Shown here piece by piece: positions 18,362-26,687 of a DNA stretch of 64,000 bases. The notes beneath the pieces were generated by a model, which was not told the DNA's origin, did not search any database, and worked only from the letters and a program-made list of their open reading frames with translations. The stretch is from Flavobacteriales bacterium. Lineage in GTDB: Bacteria > Bacteroidota > Bacteroidia > Flavobacteriales_F > PHOS-HE28. The DNA lies in the NCBI GenBank assembly GCA_019638085.1, contig JAHBUL010000004.1, positions 185,128 through 249,127 of the forward strand, in the 5' to 3' direction. Within the stretch, counting starts at the first letter, position 1. Each line of letters starts with the position of its first letter. The position numbers and the translations under genes were made by a program.

Positions 18362-20535
18362 GGCGGGTCCTGGCATTCGGCCTTGCCTTGCTGGCCTTCA
18401 TCTTCTCCTTGCGCGCGCAGGACGTATCGCCCGAGCTGCGCAACATCGTGGAGCAGCGCTTGTCAGCCATCGCCGAACTTTTGGGAGACGACAGCGATGT
18501 GGATCTTGCCGAACTGGCCGATCAATTGCTTGACCGCCTGAATGACCCGATCAATCTGAACAGGACCACAGCCGAGGAGTTGGGATCGCTCCACATGCTA
18601 TCCGACATTGAGGTGGCCGCCATCCTGCGGCATAAGCAACGCTTTGGCAAATTCATCAGCATCTATGAACTACAAACGGTGGAAGGACTTGGCCTGGCCA
18701 CCTTGGAGCTGATCCGGCCCTTTGTTACCATTACAGGTGAAGGCAGTTCCAATACGCCGCTGAAGACCATGCTCGCCAATGGCAGACATGAATACCTCCT
18801 GCGCACACAGATCAATATCGAGCAGCGTCGTGGTTTCATCGGAGGCGGTGACCCCTTCAACAAGCCCTACTACTTCCCCAACGGCACACCGCTTCCCGAT
18901 ACGGACGATCCCGCCGTGATGGATTCCTTGCGACAGAACAGCAAGGTGTATCTGGGCAGTCCTTGGAAGCTCTACACCCGCTATCGCTTCCAGTACAGAC
19001 GCAATATTTCCTTCGGCGTAACGGCTGAAAAGGATGAAGGCGAAGAGTTCTTCAAGGGAACCCAAAAGCAAGGTTTTGACTTCTACTCCGCGCATTTGTT
19101 CCTGCGGGACATCGGCCCGGTAAAGGCGCTTGCCCTGGGTGACTTCCAAGCGCAATTCGGGCAAGGACTGGTGTTCTCCAGCGGACTGTCCTTCTCACGG
19201 AAGTCCGCCTATACGATGAACATCAAGCGCAACGCAGCGGGTTTGGCTCCTTACGCGAGTGTGAATGAGAACCAGTTCCTGCGTGGCGCGGGTATTACCA
19301 TGGATCTTGGTAAACGACTGGAGGGCACGGCGTTCATCAGCCACAAAAAATACGATGCCAACGTGGTGAACCCGGCAGATACCGTATCCTCTGGTACCGA
19401 TGTGGACCTGGCCACCTTCAGCTCCTTCCAGGAGGACGGCTTCCACCGCACCTATAACGAACTGGCAAAAAAGAGCGCCTTGGACGAGCTGATCTATGGC
19501 GGCCACCTGCGCTACCGGGGAAATGGATGGGACGTAGGTGCCACGGCCGCCCAAGTGAACTTCGACAACAGTCTGAAAAAGACAAATACTCAACCCTATA
19601 ACCAATTCGAGTTCCAAGGGAATGTGAACACCACCTACGGCATCGATTGGAACGTGCCGTACCGCAACGTCACTTGGTTCGGGGAAGGTGCGCGCAGCTC
19701 CAATGGAGGCATGGCCGGCCTTACCGGCCTGTTGGTGGCTTTGGACAAACGCCTCTCATTGGCCATGTTCTACCGGGACCTCCAACGGGATTTCCAAGGT
19801 CTGTACAGCAGCGCGTTGGCGGAAAGTTCAAACCCGTGGAACGAACGAGGGCTCTATACAGGCATCGAGATCAAGCCCAACCGCCAATGGGTGTTCAATG
19901 GCTACTTCGACCAATTCACCTTCCCGTGGCTGCGCTACCAAACAGATGGACTGAGCAATGGGCATGAGATACTGGGGCAGCTTACTTGGACCCCGAGCCG
20001 CAGGATCCAATTGTACGTGAAGGCACGCACACAATCCAAACCCCGCAACACATCGGAGAGCGTTGCTGGTGTATTACCCTTGGTGGATACCCGGCAGGAC
20101 AATTACCGCTTCAATGCCAGCTACCGTGTTAGCCCCGATGTGACCTTGCGCACCCGCTTCGAACGGGTGAACTACCAGCGTGGTGCAGGGGAAGTGCAGC
20201 ATGGTTTCATGGTGTATCAGGACGTGATCCATCGTCCGATGATGGGAAAACTTGAGTTTACCGGAAGGGTGATGCTGTTCGCTACGGACAGCTACGATGC
20301 TAGGATCTATGCGTTCGAATCCGATGTTCCGGGTGTTTACAGTTTGCCGCCCATATACGGGCGCGGCATGCGGTGGTACACCATGCTGCGCTGGTCAGTG
20401 GCCCGGGGTATCGATCTTTGGGCACGCTATGGCATCACCATGTATACCGATCGGGACGTGATCAGTTCGGGACTACAGGAGATCTCGGGAGACACCCGAA
20501 GTGATCTGAAGGTGCAACTTCGGTTGAAGTTCTAA
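18358..20535 (+). CDS. helix-hairpin-helix outer-membrane protein
   Basis: 725 residues: signal peptide ending LRAQ, then a ComEA-like helix-hairpin-helix pair at ~60-125 (INLNRTTAEELGSL and YELQTVEGLGLATLELI), followed by a large region of strand-rich sequence up to the C-terminal strand VQLRLKF, typical of an outer-membrane barrel. HhH motifs usually contact DNA backbone. In Bacteroidota, proteins of this layout are annotated only as 'helix-hairpin-helix domain-containing' and have no assigned function; DNA uptake or handling at the surface is a speculation. Translationally coupled to the preceding barrel gene. Confidence 0.75.
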   Translation: MRRVLAFGLALLAFIFSLRAQDVSPELRNIVEQRLSAIAELLGDDSDVDLAELADQLLDRLNDPINLNRTTAEELGSLHMLSDIEVAAILRHKQRFGKFISIYELQTVEGLGLATLELIRPFVTITGEGSSNTPLKTMLANGRHEYLLRTQINIEQRRGFIGGGDPFNKPYYFPNGTPLPDTDDPAVMDSLRQNSKVYLGSPWKLYTRYRFQYRRNISFGVTAEKDEGEEFFKGTQKQGFDFYSAHLFLRDIGPVKALALGDFQAQFGQGLVFSSGLSFSRKSAYTMNIKRNAAGLAPYASVNENQFLRGAGITMDLGKRLEGTAFISHKKYDANVVNPADTVSSGTDVDLATFSSFQEDGFHRTYNELAKKSALDELIYGGHLRYRGNGWDVGATAAQVNFDNSLKKTNTQPYNQFEFQGNVNTTYGIDWNVPYRNVTWFGEGARSSNGGMAGLTGLLVALDKRLSLAMFYRDLQRDFQGLYSSALAESSNPWNERGLYTGIEIKPNRQWVFNGYFDQFTFPWLRYQTDGLSNGHEILGQLTWTPSRRIQLYVKARTQSKPRNTSESVAGVLPLVDTRQDNYRFNASYRVSPDVTLRTRFERVNYQRGAGEVQHGFMVYQDVIHRPMMGKLEFTGRVMLFATDSYDARIYAFESDVPGVYSLPPIYGRGMRWYTMLRWSVARGIDLWARYGITMYTDRDVISSGLQEISGDTRSDLKVQLRLKF

Positions 20536-20548
20536 ACGGTCCTCGGGA

Positions 20549-20767
20549 TCACGGAACTCGAGGCGGCATGGTCTGTTCCGTGGGTGCAGGCACCACCTCA
20601 TGTTCATTGTACTGACTGTAGATAACCACCGCAATGATGGATCCCACCACCAGTAGGAGCAGCAGGATCAACAGCATGGATCGCATGGCGAGGGCATCGT
20701 TTTTTGCGGGCGGATGAAAGCCCACGTTCGTATCGTGCTTACCGGGACCTGAAGTGGAGGTGCTCAT
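20549..20767 (-). CDS. small single-pass membrane protein
   Basis: 72 residues from MSTSTSGPG. A cytosolic Gly/Pro-rich N-terminus (~35 aa) is followed by one strong transmembrane helix (MLLILLLLLVVGSIIAVVIYS) and a short acidic/proline tail. No family recognised. It ends 14 nt from the stop of the convergent HhH gene and follows the proline-rich gene by about 26 nt on the same strand, so those two are probably one transcript. Confidence 0.55.
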   Translation of the reverse strand: MSTSTSGPGKHDTNVGFHPPAKNDALAMRSMLLILLLLLVVGSIIAVVIYSQYNEHEVVPAPTEQTMPPRVP

Positions 20768-20793
20768 GAGCTTGGTTGTTGGTGAACCGACGT

Positions 20794-21060
20794 TCATTGA
20801 AAACCGATCTTCCCGCTTGTCGGCTTCGCGGGTTTGGGATCGGACGGATGTTCGCGTGTGGGTTCCGGCTTCTTACCCGGTTCACTGGGTACTTCCTGCG
20901 GTGTACGGGTAGGCGGATGTTGGTCCGGAGATGGATCCGGCTTGGTCCCGGGCTTGGGAACCTGATGCGGCTTACCGGGATCAGGGATCGGTGGAGTGGC
21001 AGGACCGGGTTGTGTGCTATCAATTGGATCAGTCATGGTCATGTATTCTTCGTTGCTCAT
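20794..21060 (-). CDS. proline-rich small protein, disordered
   Basis: 88 residues dominated by Pro, Lys, Asp and Thr (PIPDPGKPHQVPKPGTKPDP and similar), with no hydrophobic segment and no domain. Likely intrinsically disordered and cytosolic. It opens the accessory region of small stress-type genes. Coding status rests on codon-sensible composition and tidy spacing to the next gene, not on homology. Confidence 0.5.
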   Translation of the reverse strand: MSNEEYMTMTDPIDSTQPGPATPPIPDPGKPHQVPKPGTKPDPSPDQHPPTRTPQEVPSEPGKKPEPTREHPSDPKPAKPTSGKIGFQ

Positions 21061-21201
21061 CAGTGCGGATCAAGTGCCAGATCCGGGAAATAGTAGTACT
21101 CGGGTGCATTTGAACAGGACCGGCCCAAGTAGCTGCGTTTCGATCGGGGTGATCTGAGGAATCCCCTCCACGATCCCGGTATTTCGATCACAACTGCCGC
21201 C

Positions 21202-21648
21202 TCATCCCTCGGAGATGGACATGTTCAATAGATTGATCCGCTCCAGATTGTCCATCAATTCCTCCCGTTGCACCCGCAGGACCTCCTTCACCTCCTCTGT
21301 CACGCCCTCGTCCCGCAACGCGGCATCCACCCTGCCGATCAAATAGGATTCACCACGGAGGCATTCGCTGATCATGTTCACATCGTCGGTGTGGGCGACC
21401 ACATCGCGGATAGCGATCCATACCCTGTGCAGCATCCCTTTGAACGTACCGGACAGCGGTGGACGTATGCCCCGGTCCTCCAATAGACCGGAGACCGTGG
21501 CGATCTTGTCGATCCGACCTTGGCCTATTCCAGTGAGTAGATCGGTCAAGCGCGGATCGTCCGTCCTCCGCGACGTATCCCCGTATCCGAGCTTGCTGTC
21601 TATCAGCAACTCGCTGATATCCTTGAGGTATCGATCCGTGGTTGTCAT
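21202..21648 (-). CDS. DUF2383 (PA2169 family) four-helix protein, copy 1
   Basis: 148-residue all-helical cytosolic protein of the ferritin-like DUF2383 family, function unknown, typically stress-induced. Characteristic segments are the N-terminal LKDISELLIDSKLGYG, the central GTFKGMLHRVWIAIRD and ECLRGESYLI. The start (MTTTDRY) is the one aligning with the two other copies in the window; the frame is open for another 100 codons upstream but those lack family features. A GGTATGATATTGG element lies 26 nt before the ATG. No iron-ligand set was recognised, so ferritin activity is not claimed. Confidence 0.85.
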   Translation of the reverse strand: MTTTDRYLKDISELLIDSKLGYGDTSRRTDDPRLTDLLTGIGQGRIDKIATVSGLLEDRGIRPPLSGTFKGMLHRVWIAIRDVVAHTDDVNMISECLRGESYLIGRVDAALRDEGVTEEVKEVLRVQREELMDNLERINLLNMSISEG

Positions 21649-22051
21649 TGTAATGGTGTTTGTCCCCTTCATGGCCAATATCATACCGCCTCTCGCACTT
21701 TTCGGGAACCAGCCCCATATCCGGTGGCCCTCTACGGCCACAGGGTGTTCCAACAGCGACCGGCGGGCTTCCCCTCCACCCTGGGATCGGGGAAGGATCT
21801 GCACGAGCCGTTGCCCGATCGGGGTATGGAGGAACAAAACCAACAGCCCGGTTTGACGATCATCCCGCGGATCGTATCGCGCACCACGCCCGCCCCATGA
21901 GCCATGGTGGAAGCGGCCTTGATGAGCGAACGGTGTCCACGGCGTGCGCATAGTACACTCGGATCCCCGGGACTTGATCTATTGGCACCCACCTTGGATA
22001 GCCAACTACCGACCGGAAGGGCGAAATTGCTTGGTACGGTCGATCTCGACC
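21649..22051. other. intergenic region between divergent genes
   Basis: About 400 bp. It contains the GGTATGATATTGG element for the DUF2383 gene. Reading frames on both strands here lack domains and conflict with each other. No further feature recognised. Confidence 0.4.
21675..21687 (-). promoter_or_regulatory. GGTATGATATTGG element, DUF2383 copy 1
   Basis: Member of the shared GGYAYGAWWWTG motif set; 26 nt separate it from the ATG. Probably a promoter -10 element or activator site. Confidence 0.5.
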
Positions 22052-22366
22052 ATGGCTCGGACTAGCGAAGAAGGCTCTACACTTAAGCAGCAGGATACTG
22101 ACATAGGACGGGAGTTGCTCCGGCTTTTTCTCCAAAAGCATCGGCCCATACCCAAGCGGCCTGCGTTCTCCCGCACATCCACACTGATCGTTCGCAAGGA
22201 ATTCCTACCCTTCTATTACGCCATCTACGACCATGATCTGGCCCGTTTCATTGAGCTCCAATATCGCACAGTGAAAGATGGCCCGTTGCTTACGGTGCAA
22301 GTGCCCATGGATGTGCAACCACCGGGACCAGCCATAAGATCGACCGGGCCGAGCGGAGCGGGATGA
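22052..22366 (+). CDS. hypothetical protein, uncertain
   Basis: 104-residue frame starting MARTSEEGS. The middle (TLIVRKEFLPFYYAIYDHDLARF) looks protein-like, with a helix of alternating charged and hydrophobic residues, while the end is Pro/Gly-rich and not convincing. No family recognised, no ribosome-binding site or -7 box seen. It may be a small orphan gene or a remnant. Confidence 0.3.
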   Translation: MARTSEEGSTLKQQDTDIGRELLRLFLQKHRPIPKRPAFSRTSTLIVRKEFLPFYYAIYDHDLARFIELQYRTVKDGPLLTVQVPMDVQPPGPAIRSTGPSGAG

Positions 22367-22440
22367 CTGTTCGAGGCTCGTTCCAAACTCAGTTGCCTGG
22401 TAGCGGCATTCGGATCACTGGAATGAGGGAACTAATGCAT

Positions 22441-22464
22441 TGTGGGAGCTTGATAGCTCCCACA
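22441..22464. repeat. perfect palindrome TGTGGGAGCT-TGAT-AGCTCCCACA
   Basis: Ten-base arms with a 4-nt loop, no mismatch, no T-tract on either side. A possible operator, REP-like element or attenuating hairpin ahead of the T9SS gene promoter. Confidence 0.6.
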
Positions 22465-22481
22465 GCGAAGACGAATCCAAC

Positions 22482-22513
22482 TTGCTGAATTTTGTCTGAT
22501 CGCTGTACTTTAG
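22482..22513 (+). promoter_or_regulatory. promoter TTG-N21-TACTTTAG
   Basis: TTG at 22482-22484 and TACTTTAG at 22506-22513, 30 nt before the preferred ATG of the GEVED protein gene. Confidence 0.45.
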
Positions 22514-22543
22514 ATGCTCCTGAACATCCAAAACCCACCACAC

Positions 22544-23317
22544 ATGAAACGTCTTTCCGCTTTCCTGCCCTTAGCACTGCTTGCAATTTTCGGTGTGAAC
22601 GCCCAGTACTGCTCGCCAAGTTTTGAAAATGGATGTAGCCTCTGGCATATCATGAACGTGAGCGTAGGCTCCTCCTTCAACTGGAACTTTACGGATTGCG
22701 CCGATTGGGACCAGACCCCTACCACGATCCCGGTGAACTCCACGGACATGGTACCCATGTCCGTGACTTCCGGCATCTGGTGTGGCAGCAGTGTATGGGT
22801 GGATTGGAACAACAGCAGCAGTTTCGAGGAATCCGAGAACCTGTACCACAGCTATGTTGGCGGAGACCCGAGCTATACCTACAACTTCAATATTGTGGTG
22901 CCCAATGGAACACCTGCTGGACAGTACCGCATGCGCATCATCGGTGCATGGGGCTCCGATGGGTTCACGGTCGGGAGCCAGAATGGCTATGGCCCGTGCG
23001 GCAATTTCCTATACGGCAACTTCAACGACTTCACGTTGGAAGTGAGCACTCCCACGTCGATCGCTGACCTTGCGAACGCATCCACATTTTCGGTCAGCCC
23101 CAACCCCACCACCGGCATGGTGACACTGAACTTGGGCCAACGAAACGCGCAGGACATGATCACCGTGGAAGGCATGGACGGACGTGTAGTGCGTGAAGTG
23201 ATCACCACTGGAACCACGGTGCTGAACTTGGACTTGAGCGACCTGCCGGCGGGGATGTATTTCCTTCGGAATACTTCGGATACCAGCGCGCATCCCGCGC
23301 GGCTCGTGAAGCAGTGA
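22544..23317 (+). CDS. secreted GEVED-domain protein with T9SS sorting domain
   Basis: 257 residues. The signal peptide ends GVNAQ. Residues ~20-175 fit the GEVED domain: YCSPS opening, IWCGSSVWVDWNNSSSFEESE (a Ca-binding-like Asp/Asn loop), VPNGTPAGQYRMRI, and a closing NFNDFTLEV. GEVED domains are common stalk or adhesion modules in T9SS cargo. A short type A sorting domain starts at FSVSPNPTTG (~residue 184). An ATG ten codons upstream is possible but would precede the signal peptide with a polar stretch. With one domain plus a sorting tail, this is unusually small for such cargo. Confidence 0.82.
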   Translation: MKRLSAFLPLALLAIFGVNAQYCSPSFENGCSLWHIMNVSVGSSFNWNFTDCADWDQTPTTIPVNSTDMVPMSVTSGIWCGSSVWVDWNNSSSFEESENLYHSYVGGDPSYTYNFNIVVPNGTPAGQYRMRIIGAWGSDGFTVGSQNGYGPCGNFLYGNFNDFTLEVSTPTSIADLANASTFSVSPNPTTGMVTLNLGQRNAQDMITVEGMDGRVVREVITTGTTVLNLDLSDLPAGMYFLRNTSDTSAHPARLVKQ

Positions 23318-23431
23318 GTGAGTTCCTTTGGGTTAGCTGACCAGCCTCACCACACGCTCCAGCAGGTGTGCCAGCCCCCCGCATGATCGATCATATTTTA
23401 TGGCGGGGCCACGTGCGGGTGTTGGGGTCGC

Positions 23432-23465
23432 AACCGGTCCTTGAAGAGCCTTGAAGGACCGGGTT
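23432..23465. repeat. hairpin repeat, variant with AACC-GGTCC stem
   Basis: AACCGGTCC pairs with GGACCGGGTT (one bulge) around the loop TTGAAGAGCCTTGAA. Same architecture as the other repeats, with a diverged loop. Confidence 0.5.
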
Positions 23466-23541
23466 CCTTTGGTAGGTGCTCATGGTATTATTAATTCTGA
23501 ACTCGACCTTTCAAGGATGATCACGAGGAATAATTGGTTGT

Positions 23542-23635
23542 GAACTCGGCCCTTCGAGGCCCTCAGGGACCGAGTTCACGAGACCCTCAGGGACCGAGTT
23601 CACGAGGCCCTCGAGGACCGAGTTCACGAGCCTCG
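23542..23635. repeat. hairpin repeat (GAACTCGG stem) plus two tandem half-units
   Basis: GAACTCGG (23542-23549) pairs perfectly with CCGAGTTC (23570-23577); an inner CCC/GGG stem encloses the loop TTCGAGGCCCTCA. Two further copies of the right half, each ending GGACCGAGTTC, follow at ~25-bp spacing. Confidence 0.75.
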
Positions 23636-23647
23636 GGCGGCGATCGC

Positions 23648-23655
23648 TACCTTCA
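23648..23655 (+). promoter_or_regulatory. -7-like box TACCTTCA before the OsmC gene
   Basis: One mismatch from TAnnTTnG, 25 nt upstream of the ATG. The six bases before it, GATCGC, also precede the hpt box. Confidence 0.35.
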
Positions 23656-23680
23656 TCCCACTTCCGATCAAATCCCTAAC

Positions 23681-24076
23681 ATGTCCCATTCCATTGATGC
23701 ACACATCGGCCGTGACCATTACCGCACGGAGATCCGTACCGCTTCCCATACATTGATCGCGGATGAGCCGGAGCAGAACGGTGGTAAGGACCTTGGTTTC
23801 ACCCCGCACCAACTGTTGGCCGCTGCCTTGGGTGGTTGCACCAATGCCACCGTGCGCATGTACGCGGACCGGAAGGAATGGCCGCTCGAAGCGGTCGACA
23901 CGCAGGTGATGATCGAGCATGGCGACAACTTCGATACCACCCGGATCCACCGATCCATCCGATTCACCGGTGCCCTTACAGAAGAGCAACGCTCACGCCT
24001 GCTGCAGATCGCGGAACGCTGCCCTATCCACCGCACGTTGAGTGGTGACCTGAAGATCCTTACCGAACTGTTGTGA
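23681..24076 (+). CDS. OsmC family peroxide/redox protein
   Basis: 131-residue cytosolic protein of the OsmC/Ohr superfamily, dimeric thiol peroxidases that reduce organic hydroperoxides. The two conserved cysteines are present: GGCTNATVRMYADRK (~residue 52) and AERCPIHRTL (~residue 114). The pattern fits the YhfA/OsmC-like subgroup better than classical Ohr. The start at MSHSIDAHIG is chosen because the longer frame consists of translated DNA repeats. It stands alone on the plus strand inside the stress region; bacillithiol (bshA is in this window) or lipoyl proteins could supply the reductant, which is inference. Confidence 0.85.
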   Translation: MSHSIDAHIGRDHYRTEIRTASHTLIADEPEQNGGKDLGFTPHQLLAAALGGCTNATVRMYADRKEWPLEAVDTQVMIEHGDNFDTTRIHRSIRFTGALTEEQRSRLLQIAERCPIHRTLSGDLKILTELL

Positions 24077-24127
24077 CCTTCGGGTCTCCGCCATTCGGCT
24101 GAAACTCTTTGATGTCAGGGCTAACTA

Positions 24128-24352
24128 TTACTTCCGCCTTACCATCAAGCTGCCCGGAGGGCTCACTTGCACATCCTGCAGCAAGAGTATGCCACCCACA
24201 AAGAGGGCAAAGCCCCCTCCGAGGAAGAGCACCGTGTTCAGGTCGAACACATCCGACAACTCGGCCAGATGTGCGCTGCTGAGATGGAGCAGGCCGCAAA
24301 GGCCGAAGAAGATGCCGGAGATCAAGCTCGCAATGCCAATTGTTCTGTTCAT
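24128..24352 (-). CDS. small two-helix membrane protein
   Basis: 74 residues with two predicted transmembrane helices (IASLISGIFFGLCGLLHLS and VLFLGGGFALFVGGILLL) joined by a short acidic loop, and a basic C-terminus. Not assigned to a family. Gene density and clean membrane topology support coding. Confidence 0.55.
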   Translation of the reverse strand: MNRTIGIASLISGIFFGLCGLLHLSSAHLAELSDVFDLNTVLFLGGGFALFVGGILLLQDVQVSPPGSLMVRRK

Positions 24353-24466
24353 CGCATGAGGGGTATTTCAATGATCAAACAGATCCATCGCGTCTACGGT
24401 TCACTTCTGCGTGAGGCGGTCCATGGTTCCACGCAATAGGAGCTTACCGCGGTCTGCCGAGGAATA

Positions 24467-25651
24467 CTACTCCTCCCCTTTCTTCGTGTCCGCTTCCGCC
24501 TCAGTGCGGCCCTTATCATCGCTATTGAACAGTTTCTCGAAGAAACCGCGATCATCCTTCTTCTCGATCTCACCAACGGAGTTAATGGAGACCTCCTGGT
24601 CCAATGCGGGAACAAGGGCTTGTATGAAGGCGTTACGCAACAACTGGATCACGGCGTAGATCGAACTGGTCTTCACATCATCCAACTTGCCTTTCAGTTC
24701 CACCTTGGTGGCCACTTGCTCCTTTCGCGGATTGGTAAGGATGCTACCCACTGTTCCTACTATCCCTTCATAGACCTTGTGGAAGAATGAATCATTCTTG
24801 TCCTCCGGACCGAGAACATCCAGGTCCTTGATCACCGGTTTCACATAACCGGTGAACTCGCCGTTCCGCGTGGCGATCTCGGTGTAAAGGCTCATAGTAC
24901 CTTGGTTCACGTCCACATTGCCGTAGGCCTGTAGCATTTCATTCAGTTCGGTCAGATCTGTCTCCGTCAACTTGAGGTTCATGTCGAAAGTGGGTGATGG
25001 CGCCAAGGGATCGATGCCCATGTTGAACGTCAGTTGCCCACCGTAAAGCCCGGCGCTGGCCACTACTTTGGATGGCAGTACGACGGTGCTGTCCATGGCA
25101 TTGCTCAAATTGGTCGCAAGCAGGTCCACTTGGCTCAGCTGCACATCCACTTTGGGGCTCGACGTGGGATCGATATAGCGGACCGCACTGTTGTGGAATT
25201 CCAGCCGGTTGATCTTCAATGGCATGAAATCATGCAACAGGTCCGCAAAACTTGCGGTGTCCTTTTGCAGTTCGGCCGGCTCAGCCACCTCCTTCGTAAA
25301 ACGGACCTCCGCTGTGTCCACCACCAGTTCGCCCACGATGCTGCCATGGAAGAGCGCACGCCATTCCACGGAAAGGTCGATCACACCGGCACTCAGAAAA
25401 GGGGTTCGTTCCTCCGTCACCGTATCTTTCCTGTCAAGGTAGAAGCCTTCGAGCTTATACGCTCCACGGATGATCGCCAGGTCCAGGTCCGCAATGTGTC
25501 CGTAGTAGCCTTTGACCTTTTTCAGACGGTCATTCGCGAAATGCAGCAGCACATAAGGGAGAATGATCCGGACGATCAGCAAGGCCGCGATCACGATAAG
25601 GAGGACGCGCCAGCGCTTGTTGCGGGTGGAGCGGGATGGGCGTTCGGTCAT
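24467..25651 (-). CDS. DUF748/AsmA-like membrane-anchored protein
   Basis: 394 residues: a basic N-terminus, one transmembrane helix (WRVLLIVIAALLIVRIILPYVLL, ~14-36), then a long extracytoplasmic region of repeating beta-strands matching DUF748, a family related to AsmA/TamB-like lipid-transfer bridges. GYYGHIADLDLAIIRGAYKLEGF and the following strands are typical. The C-terminus is acidic and charged (KKGEE). Likely periplasmic, affecting envelope or lipid homeostasis. It follows DUF2383 copy 2 by 30 nt on the same strand and is probably co-transcribed with it. Confidence 0.82.
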   Translation of the reverse strand: MTERPSRSTRNKRWRVLLIVIAALLIVRIILPYVLLHFANDRLKKVKGYYGHIADLDLAIIRGAYKLEGFYLDRKDTVTEERTPFLSAGVIDLSVEWRALFHGSIVGELVVDTAEVRFTKEVAEPAELQKDTASFADLLHDFMPLKINRLEFHNSAVRYIDPTSSPKVDVQLSQVDLLATNLSNAMDSTVVLPSKVVASAGLYGGQLTFNMGIDPLAPSPTFDMNLKLTETDLTELNEMLQAYGNVDVNQGTMSLYTEIATRNGEFTGYVKPVIKDLDVLGPEDKNDSFFHKVYEGIVGTVGSILTNPRKEQVATKVELKGKLDDVKTSSIYAVIQLLRNAFIQALVPALDQEVSINSVGEIEKKDDRGFFEKLFNSDDKGRTEAEADTKKGEE

Positions 25652-25681
25652 GGAACAGGTCTTAAGGGGTGGAGGATATGA

Positions 25682-26143
25682 TCAGTGCTCAACGGACTCC
25701 AAGGCCTGACGGGTCTCAGTGATCTCGTGCAGGTTCCTTTCGATCTCAGCATATTGCCGGGCCAACGTGGCCCGGCTGGCCTCGTTCAGGTCGATCGTAT
25801 TCAACACCTTTTGATAGCGGCGAAGCAGGTCCAACTCCTGTCGCTCACATTCCACCAGCACGTTCACTTCGCTGGTATTGTTCAGCATGTCGCGGAACTT
25901 GAGTGCGACGCGATGGATGGTCCCAGCCATGGTGCCGCTGCCCGGCTTCGCACGCGGGTCGTGTTGTACCAGGTCCTGTGCCAATTCACTCTCAAGTGCG
26001 GTACGTTGGGAACTGATGAGGAGTAGCAACTGTTTTACCTGCTGATCGTCCACGCGCTGTGCAGTGGCCTTATAGTCCTTCCGGCTATCGGCCAGAAGAT
26101 CGTGGATCTCCTGTATGGATCTGAATTGTTCGTCGGTGTGCAT
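25682..26143 (-). CDS. DUF2383 (PA2169 family) four-helix protein, copy 2
   Basis: 153 residues, alpha-helical. Opens with EQFRSIQEIHDLLADSRKDY and has the family segments GTIHRVALKFRDML and ECERQELDLLRRYQ. Closer to copy 3 than to copy 1 in the central helix. A weaker GGCCCGATGATGG element lies 31 nt before the ATG. Divergent from the DUF1328 gene across a 205-bp shared control region; the DUF748 gene lies downstream. Function unknown; the family is generally associated with stationary-phase or stress conditions. Confidence 0.85.
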   Translation of the reverse strand: MHTDEQFRSIQEIHDLLADSRKDYKATAQRVDDQQVKQLLLLISSQRTALESELAQDLVQHDPRAKPGSGTMAGTIHRVALKFRDMLNNTSEVNVLVECERQELDLLRRYQKVLNTIDLNEASRATLARQYAEIERNLHEITETRQALESVEH

Positions 26144-26174
26144 CGTACAAAATGTATTGGGGTAAAGCATACAG

Positions 26175-26187
26175 CCATCATCGGGCC
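26175..26187 (-). promoter_or_regulatory. GGCCCGATGATGG element, DUF2383 copy 2
   Basis: Matches 10 of 13 positions of the shared motif; 31 nt from the ATG. Faces the DUF1328 element at 26303 in the same divergent intergenic region. Confidence 0.35.
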
Positions 26188-26302
26188 GTTCACTTACGCT
26201 CCCTGAAATTCGCATACCATCGGGCAGACCCACCGCCTGCATTGCCCATATTGAGGAAGTTCCACCACGAAACCCGCAGCTGGCTCGCATGGAAAGTGGT
26301 CC

Positions 26303-26315
26303 GGTACGATAAATG
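26303..26315 (+). promoter_or_regulatory. GGTACGATAAATG element before the DUF1328 gene
   Basis: Member of the GGYAYGAWWWTG set, 33 nt upstream of the ATG at 26349. Confidence 0.5.
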
Positions 26316-26348
26316 CCGGAGTGTCACCAACCAAAAAACCACACGATC

Positions 26349-26516
26349 ATGCTTAGATGGGTAGTTACTTTCCTCGTTATCGCGATCATCGCCGGGATCC
26401 TCGGATTCGGTGGATTGGCGGCCGGTGCCGCAGAGATCGCCAAGATCATTTTCTACATCTTCCTGGTGCTTCTCGTGCTGTCCCTCCTGTTCGGCTCACG
26501 CATCTGGAAAGGCTAA
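26349..26516 (+). CDS. DUF1328 (YtjA-like) small membrane protein
   Basis: 55-residue protein of two hydrophobic helices: [18 protein letters not shown] and [18 protein letters not shown], with the hallmark [15 protein letters not shown] between them. DUF1328 proteins (YtjA in E. coli) are inner-membrane, of unknown function, and often general-stress controlled. The ATG at 26349 gives exactly the family start MLRW. A strong terminator follows. Confidence 0.9.
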   Translation: MLRWVVTFLVIAIIAGILGFGGLAAGAAEIAKIIFYIFLVLLVLSLLFGSRIWKG

Positions 26517-26535
26517 CGGAACCCTGCTCCAAGAG

Positions 26536-26576
26536 GAAGGCCCGGTGGTGGAACGATCCATCATCGGGCCTTCTTT
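26536..26576 (+). terminator. intrinsic terminator after the DUF1328 gene
   Basis: GAAGGCCCG (26536-26544) / CGGGCCTTC (26565-26573) stem with further pairing inside, followed by TTT. Confidence 0.75.
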
Positions 26577-26687
26577 CGGAAGTGGGGTGATGCGGGGAAA
26601 GCAAGAGTGCTTCACCGCAGAGTGTCTCTGCTTACACTCCGTCCTGCTGGTGCTCGGGGCATTCGTTGGCAATCGCGCCCTGCTGTG

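Larger units (their letters stand above)
23318..23680. other. intergenic repeat cluster A
   Basis: About 360 bp without a gene. It holds the hairpin repeats described at 23432-23640. A frame that runs from the repeats into the OsmC gene encodes only repeat-derived residues (GPQGPSSR-type) before the true OsmC start. Confidence 0.6.

Noticed and set aside
23400..23640. possible CRISPR array
   Set aside because: Repeat units are adjacent or irregularly spaced, without unique spacers of constant length, and no cas genes are near.
23534..23680. N-terminal extension of the OsmC protein
   Set aside because: The extra 49 residues are translated DNA repeats (GPQGPSSR pattern); family start and -7-like box support 23681.
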